From Wurfbainia villosa (Eukaryota > Streptophyta > Magnoliopsida > Zingiberales > Zingiberaceae): DNA of 64,000 bases. This document shows, piece by piece, positions 36,801 through 47,301 of the stretch. The position numbers and the translations under genes were made by a program. Numbering within the stretch: the first letter of the stretch is position 1; every line of letters starts with the position of its first letter. The stretch covers positions 93,035,137 to 93,099,136 of the forward strand of contig CM045988.1 of the NCBI GenBank assembly GCA_025175895.1, given 5' to 3'. Under the pieces are notes generated by a model. It worked only from the letters and a program-made list of their open reading frames with translations, ran no database searches and was not told the DNA's origin.

Positions 36801-37254
36801 GGTACATTACTTTATGTTCAGTTGATTAGTTTAGTATATACACTGAGTATGACTTTACTGTAGTTACTTGTTATTAGATTTGGATATGACTGTATGTCTA
36901 TTGGACTCATGTTGTATACCTGTAGATCTTCACATGTATACTTGTAGATCTATCCTTATATGTTGTTCATGCACTTTCTATATATATTACCCCTGAGTTT
37001 ATACTCACCACCCCGAGACCCTGGGCTTCCTGTCGCCCAGATAACAGGTAGAAGATTCCTTAGATGTTCGGAGCTCCGCCAGCTGATCCCATCTCACACC
37101 GGACGAATGGATATGTTTCCGTGTTGTTGTATCCTTACGGATTGTTGGTTTGGGTTTTTCCCTGTATTGTTTCCGTATTTGTGATATACGGACATATTGT
37201 ATGTATTTGGTCTTTGATTCGATTTCTATTATGTTTCTTGTCGTGTCAAGTCAC
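33868..37254 (+). repeat. Tekay 3' LTR, left part
   Basis: Aligns with 26491-29869 of the 5' LTR, with many substitutions and short indels. Interrupted at 37255 by the Sirevirus. The target GTCAC at 37250-37254 is single-copy in the 5' LTR (CAAGTCACTCCGG). Confidence 0.93.
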
Positions 37255-38721
37255 TGTTGGAGATTTGACGTCGCTAGAGGGGGGGTGAATAGCGATGTGA
37301 CCGTACGAAGATGGAATTTGATCGTGATCGTGTCTACAATTTCGTTAGCGCAGCGGAATATAGAAATGAAAGCAATAACGAAACACAAACAATCACGAAC
37401 ACAAACACAACACGAGATATAACGTGGTTCGGAACCGAAACGGTTCCTACTCCACGGATTGAGCTCTAACGAGCTCTAGCGATGCCAATGCAATCACTAA
37501 TCACAAATACTCCTTCTCGACACAAGTCGGAGGTGGAGAAACCTCTTACAATAGATTACAACAATAATCTAAAAGCAACAAGCAAATACAATGAAGAATA
37601 ATGCAATACAAGTAAAGAAAACACTTTACAAATGCTTTGGATTGCTTGCTTTTGGTTGCTTGAAGAGTGGTCTTGGAGACTCTGATTTGCAGCAACAAAT
37701 CGCCCCAAAGATGCTCAAGAAACCATTGCCAAAAATCCTCCCGTCGAGCTCCTTTTATCCTTCCGCGCGACCTGGATTTCCGCCCATCAGTCGACTGCCA
37801 TAAGTCACCAGTCGACTGATGCCACTGTTGTCGTGAGACAACGGCTCGATCCACGCTGGAAAAACTCCAACGGATCTCTTGGCGATCGCCAACGCCAGTA
37901 GTCGATCGCCCCACGGCCACGAGCATTCTCGTGCTCGACACTGACCGGCAAATGATCGCCATCCTAGGCCGATCCGAGCATTTTCACCTCGCGGTAACTC
38001 AAGTCGACTCACGGCGCGGTCGAACCGCCATAATGCTGCCGATCGCCAATCTCAAGAATGAGGTTTTAACCCAAGTATGGTGCCCTCATACTTGCTAGAC
38101 CACCCTTAGCCTAGACCTAAGCCTTCTAGCCACCTCCATCAGCCTCACGCCTCTCGGATCCCTCCAAGTCATCCATGACTTGTTCATCCATCGCGCTAGC
38201 TTCCAGGTGCTTCCATCGGCTATGTCATGCTAACGGTGTCTACACCGCCAAGGCACATTGGACTTACGCCGCCAAGACTCCGCTTGGACTTTACGCCGCC
38301 AACCATTGGTCTTATGCTGCCAAGACTCCCGCTTGGACTTTACGCTGCCAATATCAAACCCTTGGACTTCTCAAATGCCAAGACTCAAGCTTGGACTTTC
38401 CCTTGCCAACCCATGTTGGACTTTCCATGCCAAGACCATGCTTGGACTTTCCTTGCCCACCCATGTTGGACTTTTCATGCCAAGACCCATGCTTGGAATT
38501 CCATTTGCCAAGACCCATGCTTGGACTTCTCATTTGCCAAGACCCATGCTTGGACTTCTCATGCCAAGTACTCAAGACTTGGACTTTACCAAATGCCAAG
38601 TGTTCCACTCGGACTTTCCCATGACAATTACATTGTCATATGTTTTTGTCGAAACATCAAAACATCACTCGAGTCAAACTCGAGTCCTGGTCAATCGTGA
38701 CCTGGGCCGATTGCACCAACA
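37255..38721 (-). repeat. Sirevirus LTR (3' LTR on minus strand)
   Basis: 1467 bp, TGTTGG...CCAACA on the plus strand. Very similar to 42418-43878 except for a block at about 37765-38045. It contains the palindromic tandem array at 38265-38610. Confidence 0.94.
38265..38610. repeat. Palindromic tandem array CCAAGACCCATGCTTGG in the Sirevirus LTR
   Basis: About ten units of 28-35 bp. Each has the inverted core CCAAG...CTTGG followed by ACTTT or ACTTC. The array gives open frames in all three phases that are products of the periodicity, not genes. The same array lies at 43420-43775 in the other LTR. Confidence 0.92.
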
Positions 38722-39190
38722 ATCTCCCCCTTTTTGATGTTTGACAAAAACCAAACAAATCATTTGAGTTAGACCACTAACTCAAATCCCTTACCAATTA
38801 TCCCAAATTGGTAAACACTCTCCAAATGTTCTCCCCCAAACATTGGACTTCTCATTTAAATGTTCTCCCCCAAACATTCTCCCCCTTTTTGACTAACATC
38901 AAAAAGGTTATCTCTCCAAGGAGGTCAATGTCTCATGTCCCAATGAGATCTTACAATCTCCCCCTTTTTCGACCTAAAACTATCTAGGATGCCTACCATC
39001 GTCCTAGTGATAAGTCCCATATCACTCAAGAGAGACAATCCTATTCACTCTCCCAATTTCCAAATTGGGTATCAAAAACCCATCAATTTTCCCAATTGAT
39101 GATACTCTCCCAATAACTTCTCCTCTTCAAGGAGAAAAACACATCCATCATTCCAAGATGGATAACTCCCCCTAAAGGCTTGCTCCCCCT
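38722..39190 (-). promoter_or_regulatory. Multiple polypurine tracts before the 3' LTR
   Basis: On the minus strand AAAAAGGGGGAGAT abuts the 3' LTR (38722-38735). Further GGGGGAGA-type tracts occur near 38835, 38865, 38880, 38955, 39170 and 39185. Repeated PPTs at this place are a described Sirevirus feature. The stretch 39190-40618 between them and gag is AT-rich and non-coding. Confidence 0.75.
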
Positions 39191-40618
39191 TGACCATTGC
39201 ACCAACAATGTCCTTGGGAAGCCCCTAAGCCAATATGAACTCTAAACCATCAAAATTAAGGTTCTAAGTTCAACATAGAACTTTCACTCACCCTAAATTT
39301 GATACTTTGACCTAACACATCTCCTAATCCATATCCAATGGATTTTCACCCTTTATAATGCTTTCTAAGGCATATCCTAGGGTTAGGAGTGATTAGAAAC
39401 CTTTTCCATATTGTTAACGAAATCGACCGTGATCGACTCTGCGATGTCGATCAGCCACACACACATCGATCATTGCCACAGGCGATCGTGATAGCAATCG
39501 AAAATCTCGATTTTCAGCTATCAGAAATGAATTTTGGAAATTCATAAATAATTATACGTAATTCGAAAAATCGTGAAAATTCATACGTATAATACTTATG
39601 ACACACACAATGGGTGAAAAATATTTTACCCATAAAATAGTGAGTTTGATACAAAACTCAAAACCATTAAAATTTTCAATGTTTTGGCCCTATTTTGTAT
39701 CAACTTCATCAATGGTGATTGCTGTCAAAAGATAGATTTCACCAAGGTTTTTCAAAATGATTTTAAAATGTTTTCAAAACCTTATTTTGGATCATATTCC
39801 TTGGGCTCTATGCACATGACTTGTACACAAGCTTTCCCAATGATCCACAAATGAAACAAGATGAGTTTTAGTTCATCTAGATGTAAACACTATGCACCTT
39901 GAACTTAACTCATATCCTAGCATCTCACATGTATCTAGGGTGTATAAATACACATACATGTCAATTGGATGTGAGATTTGGGTTTTGGTTCATTTAATCT
40001 AGGGTTTCATGCATTCTCTAAGGCAACCCTACTTGATTCCCTTATAAATGGGACTCCAAGTCATGTCATTGTACTTAAATCAATTTCAATCAAAATATCT
40101 TAAATGCATGAATGATTATGACATTAAAGATGATATAGATAAACACATGCTCATAATCACGATGTCATGACATAATATGAAATCTAAAAACACATGACAT
40201 TTAATCCTTAATCCTAAACATGTACATGACATATGGAATGATTACAAATAAGCATGATGTCATGGCATGTTATATGGCAAACAAAGCATGACATATAAAA
40301 TATATAGGTATAGTAATACCTAAATTTTAATATTAATTGTCATTTCATATAATTAATTATATTTTGCCATATTTCTATTTTTCTCCCAAATGTGCCAAAA
40401 ACCCAAAGTGACACACTAACCTCTAAACCTAAATTGTGCCAAAATGATCATTTTATCAAACTTCATAATTAATATTGGCACATCCTAAAATTCTTTTAGG
40501 ATTAAAATCAAACCACATTCCCAAGGTAACTATAACCTTGAAAATGACCTAAAATGCCACCTTTGCCATGGTTGAGTTAACTACCCATCCAATCAAGGTT
40601 GGCACACCCTAAATCCAT

Positions 40619-42351
40619 CTAGCGTGAATCAATCACGCTCTTAGGAACCCAAAACCAATTTGAGCTCCTAGGGTTAATTAGGTATTCCTTAGGGATAACC
40701 TCCCTAGATACCTTCCTAGTGACCCTCCTAGGCTTGTTAGCCTTGGTCATTTGGGTCTTACCTAGGTTGACTCTAGGGGTAACTCCCCTTGCAACCTTCT
40801 TAGTGGCCACCCTAGGTTTCCTTGAAACCCTAGCCACTAGGCACACCCTTTGGTCAATTCTAGGGATGACTTCCCTATTGACCTTGGTCTTCCTAGACCT
40901 AGTTTGTGTTCCATAGTCAAATGGAACACTATGGTAAGCCACCTTAGGCTTAGGTTTGTGACCCAAACCTTGCTTGCCCTTGGTTGACTTTTGACTCTTA
41001 GGTCCTAGGTGTTGACTTTGACTTTTGGACCTAGAAGTTTGACTAATTGACCCTTGCATTTGATTTTGCATAACCTTAAGGGTCTTTTCAAGTTTTTCAA
41101 GCCTTGACCTCAAGGCTTGGTTCTCTAATTCTAATTGCCCAATTTTAGAATTTTGATTTTGACCATGGGCATTGGACTTCCTAGGCATATGCCTAGTCCA
41201 TTTAGGGTTTAGACCTAGGTGCTCTTGCACCTTTCTAATTGTCTCCCTAGGTAAAATTGATCTTGAGTTATTTGACCTAGGTTTTCCCTTAGGTAAAATA
41301 TTTTTAGGGACATTAGTCCCAAATTTCTCCTTACTCATAAGGTAAACATTTTTAGCACCTAAGCAAAATTCCTTACTTCTAGCATGCTCTTTATGAATTG
41401 CAAGAGAGTTAAAATTTCTAGCATGCTTTTGATTTTTAAATTTAGAAGGTGCATTATTTAAATAAAAAGCTTTATTTAAAAATACCTTAGGGTTTGCCCT
41501 AGAGGCTCCCCCTACTAGTGTAGCTCCTTCTTGCCCCGTCTTCTTCCCTCTTGGGCATTGACTCTAGTCGGCATTTGAAGCAAATCACTTGCTCCTTGCT
41601 CTTTTACGTTGAGGGACCGGTCTCCTTGACTTTTGGCACGGGTGGAGTCTTCTTAACCCGTTTAGGACACTTACTCTTGTAGTGTCCTTTCTCCCTACAC
41701 TCAAAGCATATAATATTCATTTTATTATTAATTGACATGCTTGAGTTACCTAGGGTGGTTGTGGTGGTCAGAGTGGATTCTTGAGCTTGCTCTTCCTCTC
41801 TACCGGATGTAGATGGTTCTTCTTGTTGCTCCGGTGTTGAGGTTCTCTCCTCCCCCTCAATCCTTGAGGTGGATGCTTCTTCCACTTCCTCCACCTCTTC
41901 CGATCCGGATGTTGATTCCCTATCAACCTCAATCCTCTAGCTCTTTGGATGTTTCTTCTTGAGCTTGAGAGGGTGATGATCCTTCTTCTTGGACGGGTGA
42001 TAAACTTTCATGGAGCTTGGCCAAATCGTTCCATAGCTCCTTGGCATCCACGTAGTCACCTAGGCTACACAAGAGATCATTAGGAATTAAATCAAAAATG
42101 AATTTGATTACTTTCTTATTTTTATCAAATTGTTGGAGTTGCTCCTCACTCCACTTCTTCTTCTTGAGAAACCCTCCCTTTGGTCCCTTAGGATATTCAA
42201 ATCCTTCCATCAATGCGGACCACTCCTCAAGGTCTCTCATCATCAAAAAATCTTCAATTCTCGCCTTCCAAGAATTGAATCATTCTTGTCCATAGAAGGA
42301 ATAGGGAATTGGGGTGTTGATGTCCCATCCCAATTGTCCTTGAACTTCCAT
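40619..42351 (-). pseudogene. Sirevirus gag, broken
   Basis: Start at 42351: MEVQGQLGWDINTPIPYSFY, a stop at about 42283, then SWKARIEDFLMMRDLEEWSA and DAKELWNDLAKLHES, the UBN2-like copia Gag core. After a shift, 41894-41604 carries a Glu/Ser/Thr-rich linker and a zinc knuckle CFECREKGHYKSKCP (CX2CX4HX4C). After a further gap, 41338-40619 is open for 239 codons: a basic region with a leucine-rich coiled coil (LELENQALRSRLEKLEKTLK) and an end SSNWFWVPKSVIDSR, like the WVPK motif near the Gag-protease border of Sireviruses. It would form the capsid. The interruptions make it a pseudogene. Confidence 0.85.
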
Positions 42352-42403
42352 CTTTTCCTCTAGCGTCTTGCTCCCGGTTGTTAATCCGTTGAAGAGCCAC
42401 CGA

Positions 42404-42415
42404 GCTCTGATACCA
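42404..42415 (-). promoter_or_regulatory. Sirevirus primer-binding site
   Basis: TGGTATCAGAGC on the minus strand, two bases inside the 5' LTR end. Complementary to initiator tRNA-Met. Confidence 0.92.
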
Positions 42416-42417
42416 CT

Positions 42418-43878
42418 TGTTGGAGATTTGACGCCGCTAGAGGGGGGGTGAATAGCGATGTGACCGTACGAAGATGGAATTTGATCGTGATCGTGTCTAC
42501 AATTTTGTTAGCGCAGCGGAATATAGAAATGAAAGCAATAACGAAGCACAAACAATCACGAACACAAACACAACACGAGATATAACGTGGTTCGGAACCG
42601 AAACGGTTCATACTCCACGGATTGAGCTCTAACGAGCTCTAGCGATGCCAATGCAATCACTAATCACAAATACTCCTTCTCGACACAAGTCGGAGGTGGA
42701 GAAACCTCTTACAATAGATTACAACAATAATCTAAAAGCAACAAGCAAATACAATGAAGAATAATGCAATACAAGTAAAGAAAACACTTTACAAATGCTT
42801 TGGATTGCTTGATTTTGGTTGCTTGAAGAGTGGTCTTGGAGACTCTGATTTGCAGCAACAAATCTCCCCAAAGATGCTCAAGAAACCATTGCCAAAAATC
42901 CTCCCATCGAGCTCCTTTTATCCTTCCGCGACACGGATTTCCGCCCATCGATCCCATAAGTCACGGTCGTGATGCCCTTGTCGTGAGACAACGGCTCGAT
43001 CCATGCTGGAAAAACTCCAACGGATCTCTTAGCGATCGATCGCCAACATTGTGATCGGCGCAACGCGTGTCGGCCCGATCGGCTCACGGAGCGTTACTTT
43101 CGACACTCGACTAGCGATCATTGCGAGCATTTTGACCTCGGTGGCGGTCGAACTCAAGTCGACTCACGGCAGTCGAATCGGCCATAATGCCAGTCGACTG
43201 CCAATCTCAAGAATGAGGTTTTAACCCAAGTATGGTGCCCCCATACTTGCTAGACCACCCTTAGCCTAGACCTAAGCCTTCTAGCCACCTCCATCAGCCT
43301 CACGCCTCTCGGATCCCTCCAAATCATCCATGACTTGTTCATCCATCGCGCTAGCTTCCAGGTGCTTCCATCAGCTATGTCATGCTAACGGTGTCTACAC
43401 CGCCAAGGCACATTGGACTTACGCCGCCAAGACTCCGCTTGGACTTTACGCCGCCAACCATTGGACTTATGCTACCAAGACTCCTACTTGGACTTTACGC
43501 AACCAATATCAAACCCCTTGGACTTCTCAAATGCCAAGACTCAAGCTTGGACTTTCCCTTGCCAACCCATGTTGGACTTTCCATGCCAAGACCATGCTTG
43601 GACTTTCCTTGCCAACCCATGTTGGACTTTTCATGCCAAGACCCATGCTTGGACTTTCCATTTGCCAAGACCCATGCTTGGACTTCTCATTTGCCAAGAC
43701 CCATGCTTGGACTTCTCATGCCAAGTACTCAAGACTTGGACTTTACCAAATGCCAAGTGTTCCACTTGGACTTTCCCATGACAATTACATTGTCATATGT
43801 TTTTGTCGAAACATCAAAACATCACTCGAGTCAAACTCGAGTCCTAGTCAATCGTGACCTGGGCCGATTGTACCAACA
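42418..43878 (-). repeat. Sirevirus LTR (5' LTR on minus strand)
   Basis: 1461 bp. Contains the second copy of the palindromic array (43420-43775). The block at about 42920-43205 differs strongly from its counterpart at 37765-38045, while both sides of it are nearly identical. Confidence 0.94.
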
Positions 43879-44087
43879 GTCACTCCGGAGTGCACAGTTA
43901 GTCTTTGTATCTGATTGATCTGTTTGTATTGTTTCCGCTGTATTTAGTGCGTTTGATATGTTGATATCTGTGTATATCATATTGTTGTTGTGGGCCTACG
44001 GGCCTTGTATTAACCCGATATGTTGCCACGTACAGGGGAGATGTCGTCCGTTTGCTTTTCGGCACGGCATACTCTCGGGGCGTGACA
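43879..44087 (+). repeat. Tekay 3' LTR, right part
   Basis: Continuation after the Sirevirus. Starts with the duplicated GTCAC and ends GGGGCGTGACA followed by the TSD CTTCA. Confidence 0.93.
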
Positions 44088-45288
44088 CTTCAAGTCTCTC
44101 AAGCCAAGACCTCCTTCCATCTTCGGACTACATAACATTGACCATGCAATGAGAGGGTTCTTACTCATCCACATAAAAGCCCAACACATGCTATGTATGC
44201 GCTCTATAACTCCACTCAGTAGGGATAGTATGGACATCCAACAACACTCGACACCCTGTAGTACCGATGTGATGACCTGAGCTTTCCCTACATAGGAGAG
44301 AGTTTGCTTTGGCCATGAATTTATCCTCCTGTAGAGGGCATCTAGTAGCATGGTGTAATCTGAAATTTTTAGCTGTTTGGAGGCCAGTGGGATTCCCAAG
44401 TATCTGAAATGCATCTCCCCCTCCTGGAACCATGTGATGGAACATATCCTCTCCTTAGTTTGCCCATCTATCCCCACCATGTAGCAGCTAGACTTGGTTG
44501 CATTTGTAGTGAGGGAAACCATCTGTGAGAATTGTGTCAAGCAGTCTATTAGGCGTCTTACTGAAGGTACATCACCTCTGGATAGGAGCAATAGATCATC
44601 TGCATATACAATGTGTGCTATGCCTAGCTACTCACATGTGGAATGGAATTTGAAATTAGTCCTGGTGGTGGCCCATGCTAATAATCTAGACAGATATTCT
44701 ATGCAAATACCAAATAGGTAAGGAGAGAGCGGGTCGCCTTGCCTGAGTCCTCTACCCCTCCCAAATAATCACTACAGAGAATGATGTGGTGTTGATGCAT
44801 TCTCTGATCTATGCGATGTATGTGGGTGGGAACTGCAAGGTGCTAAGAACATCTAATAAAAAATCCTAGTGCATCGAGTCGAAAGCTTTCTGTAGATCCA
44901 CTTTTAAAGTACATCTTGGGGAGATTCTCTTTCTGGTGTAGTGACGTAGTAGCTCTGGATTAACTGGATGTTATCTGTGATATTTCACCTCTTGACAAGT
45001 GTTGTTTGTGCAAGGTTCAGTAAATGATTTGTGACTTCTGAGAGTCGACTTACAAGGATTTTGGAGATGATCTTGTAAAAGACTATGCAATAAGATATGA
45101 CCCTGTAGTCTTGCACCTTGGTGGCATGCCCACTTTTAGGTACTAGGATGATGAGAGTGTGGTTCTATGATTTGAGGAGCTTCCCATTCAGAAAAAATTT
45201 CATTATTACTGTGGTGAAGTCCTGCTCAATCCCAGCCTCTTTATAGAACTTAGAACTATATCCATCTGGCCCTGGAGCTTTCAAGTCA
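44088..45288 (-). pseudogene. LINE ORF2 reverse transcriptase (continuation of the LINE at 25028)
   Basis: From 45288 down: GDLKAPGPDGYSSKFYKEAG (RT start motif), HTLIILVPKSGHATKVQDYR, ISKILVSRLSEV, RGLRQGDPLSPYLFGICIEY, then YADDLLLLSRGDVPSVRRL (catalytic FADD-type box, about 44600). After that come FRYLGIPLASKQLKISDY, WPKQTLSYVGKAQVITSVL and PKMEGGLGLRDLK. This is the L1-clade order of RT blocks. Several stops make it inactive. The 193-codon frame 44591-44010 runs past the LINE end into the Tekay LTR, so its last ~25 residues are spurious. The 5' part (endonuclease, ORF1) is missing: at 45288 the sequence jumps to AATGATAATAAAA, a ~600-bp deletion relative to the copy at 59893-60720. Confidence 0.9.
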
Positions 45289-45600
45289 CCAATGATAATA
45301 AAAAAAATAAATCACGAAAGATTATACCTCTTAATTTATTGGTCAAAATAGTAAAGAATTTCTGAATCCAAATAAAAATTTTAGATCTTATATTGAGAAT
45401 GAATCTTTATCTATCTGTAATAATATTTACGCAGTTTTAATCAATGAATCATCTCAAGGGATGACCTCACTCTCACACATGGTGGACTTTGTATGTGGTC
45501 GTTGACAGTTTCACTTTACGATTGTGAGCTCTAATCTCGTATTTTCTCTTCCTTTTTCATATGTATAGCGAAAGCAGCTTTCAGCTAATGATGTGGCTTG
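45289..45600. other. AT-rich spacer, duplicated at 60765-61080
   Basis: No gene seen. Begins AATGATAATAAAAAAAATAA and is nearly identical to the start of the second block at 60765. Confidence 0.6.
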
Positions 45601-46449
45601 TTTGCTGATATGATTGATGACTTGGCGAAGCGGCGGATTCATTGATTCGGGCGGATGTGGAGTTGTCTCAGGCGGTGCTAAATGGCGTATCACGACTGAC
45701 CGAGAAGAGCACTACGAAGGGAAGGATGGTTAAGGGCGCCGAGAGAGATTTCGGCTAAACCCCTCTGACGCTCAAGTTAGGGATTAGTAGAAAGAGGAGA
45801 AGCAATGAATGCAAATAGCAAAAATTAGAAGATCTTCCGAACCTGAAACCTCCTCCTCAAGTTACCTTTATATAAGTGGATTCCTCCCTACGGAGTGGTA
45901 TGGATGGTATGGGCGGCATGACTCTTTAAAGTGATGACCTGCTGTTTTTAGAAGTAATAGGGAGTGTTACCTTCATAAATGTCGCAGGCGTATAGAGCTT
46001 GCAAAATTAATGTCCTTCGCGTAGTTGATGGAAGACAAGACTCCATTAATGCGATGGACATGCTCCCTTGAGGATGGCATGAGCATATGTTTTCTTGTCG
46101 TGTGGGGCCTTTGACAGAGGATGTCTCGTTGGACATTTTGACTTTAATGATTGCTACGTCACTTGGCTTGCTGAGATATAGCCTAGCTAAGATATATAAT
46201 GTTGTAAGGCTGACTGCGAGACCTATCGAGATATAATAATTCCAACATATCATGCGGCCAGCCTAAGATATGACATATTCAGAATGTCATGCTGAAATAT
46301 AATGCCTTCATCATATGGTAATGACGAGATACAACATATTCAGAGTGTTATGCCGAGATATAATACCTTAGAATGCCAGTTGAACTCAACGAGTAAGTTA
46401 TAAGTATAATGCCTTTCAATCATAGGTCATTAGATTTTAGCCGGTATCA
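45600..46449 (-). mobile_element. Tat-lineage LTR, minus strand (copy A)
   Basis: On the minus strand it starts TGATACCGGCTAAAATC at 46449 and contains the ...GACGCTCAAG / CTCTCTCGG blocks shared with the LTRs of the Tat element at 11770 (here at about 45735-45775). It is the 3' LTR of a minus-strand element, since antisense-ORF sequence follows at higher coordinates. The lower limit is approximate (a TGATTC at 45643 is one candidate end). Confidence 0.75.
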
Positions 46450-46794
46450 TAGGCGACCGGTAGATGGTTGCATTGGCCTGGGCCATCTTGAGCTCCTTCT
46501 CTTTTTCTTGGAGTCGAGCAGAGACAGTTGCTACCTGGGCCCGCATCCCCTAGAATGTGGTGGTCATGGGGGGAAGATGAGTCATTAACTCTAGGTGATA
46601 TCCCCAGAACTGCAAGACAATCAAGTTGATTAGCTAAAAAAAACTTTTACTTACTTGCGCCAGGTGGCCATTCATGGCATCGCAAAGGGTGGGAACGAAT
46701 TTATCCTTTCCAGACGAACTGACCACCTCATGGGTTTCCTTGAGAAATCCCCTAGGAGGAGGTTGTTCCCTCCTCGGTACATAATTTGGCCAGC
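46450..46794 (+). pseudogene. Fragment of the Tat antisense ORF (copy A)
   Basis: Homologous, in reversed orientation, to 20040-20300 of the Tat element, sharing the CCCCAGAACTGCAAG block and the GAACT / TTTCCTTGAGAAA region. One strand encodes GFLKETHEVVSSSGKDKFVP. In this copy the nominal strand of the coding sequence relative to the LTR needs an alignment to settle. The rest of the element was cut off by the CACTA element that follows. Confidence 0.6.
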
Positions 46795-47301
46795 CACATA
46801 ATATTTTTTTAGTCGACTGGCCAATCGAGTGAATCATTTGAGATGAATTTTCATATAATTTGTCGCAAATATCCTATAACAGGCGACTGTGTAATTTGGA
46901 CAGTCGACTGATACATAAAACGTTAGCGACGAAATGTTTAATTTGGTCGCTAACCCTAAAAATCCTGATGCTGCATATCGACGGTTAGCGATGAAATGGA
47001 ACAAAATCGTCGCTAACCATGCAAATATAAATTTTTATAATTCATTTAATTTATATTTGATATCTTATAATATAATATCAATCACACAATTTATTTCAAC
47101 ACCTAACTTAACAACATACAACTCAAACAATTTAACAATAATTACATTTAACTACAACTAATCATATAACATAATCAAAATACATAAGTAGAAACCAAAC
47201 TTTAAGTCCAAAACATCCAATTTCACAAATTCATAATCTCCAAATTCAAAAATATTCAAGTTCACAATTTCATTAGCTCAAAATAGAAATGTTCAAAAAC
47301 T

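Larger units (their letters stand above)
37255..43878 (-). mobile_element. Sirevirus-like Ty1-copia element with gag but no pol
   Basis: 6624 bp, TSD GTCAC (37250-37254, 43879-43883). On the minus strand, the 5' LTR is 43878-42418, the PBS TGGTATCAGAGC is at 42415-42404, gag occupies 42351-40619, several purine tracts follow, and the 3' LTR is 38721-37255. The internal region is only 3.7 kb and no protease, integrase, RT or RNase H sequence was seen on either strand. It is therefore a non-autonomous derivative that would need proteins from a full-length relative. Sirevirus affinity rests on the gag layout and the multiple PPTs. Confidence 0.9.
26491..44087 (+). mobile_element. Tekay-type Ty3-gypsy retrotransposon with nested Sirevirus, inactive
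   Basis: TSD CTTCA at 26486-26490 and 44088-44092. The LTRs are 26491-30061 (3571 bp) and 33868-37254 plus 43879-44087 (about 3.6 kb once the Sirevirus is removed). They start TGTAAAATATGG and end GGGGCGTGACA (CA mutated to TA in the 5' LTR). The PBS is TGGTATCAGAGC and the PPT is AGTAGGGGAGAA. The internal region is only 3.8 kb and heavily mutated, with recognisable RT, RNase H and integrase fragments, so several deletions have occurred. The element sits in the LINE whose halves are 25028-26490 and 44088-45288. Confidence 0.94.

Noticed and set aside
38175..38737. Three long overlapping plus-strand frames (also 43330-43918)
   Set aside because: They are created by the palindromic tandem repeats in the Sirevirus LTR, open in all phases and without domains.
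44010..44087. Extension of the LINE RT frame past 44088
   Set aside because: These codons fall in the Tekay LTR; the true LINE continues at 26490.
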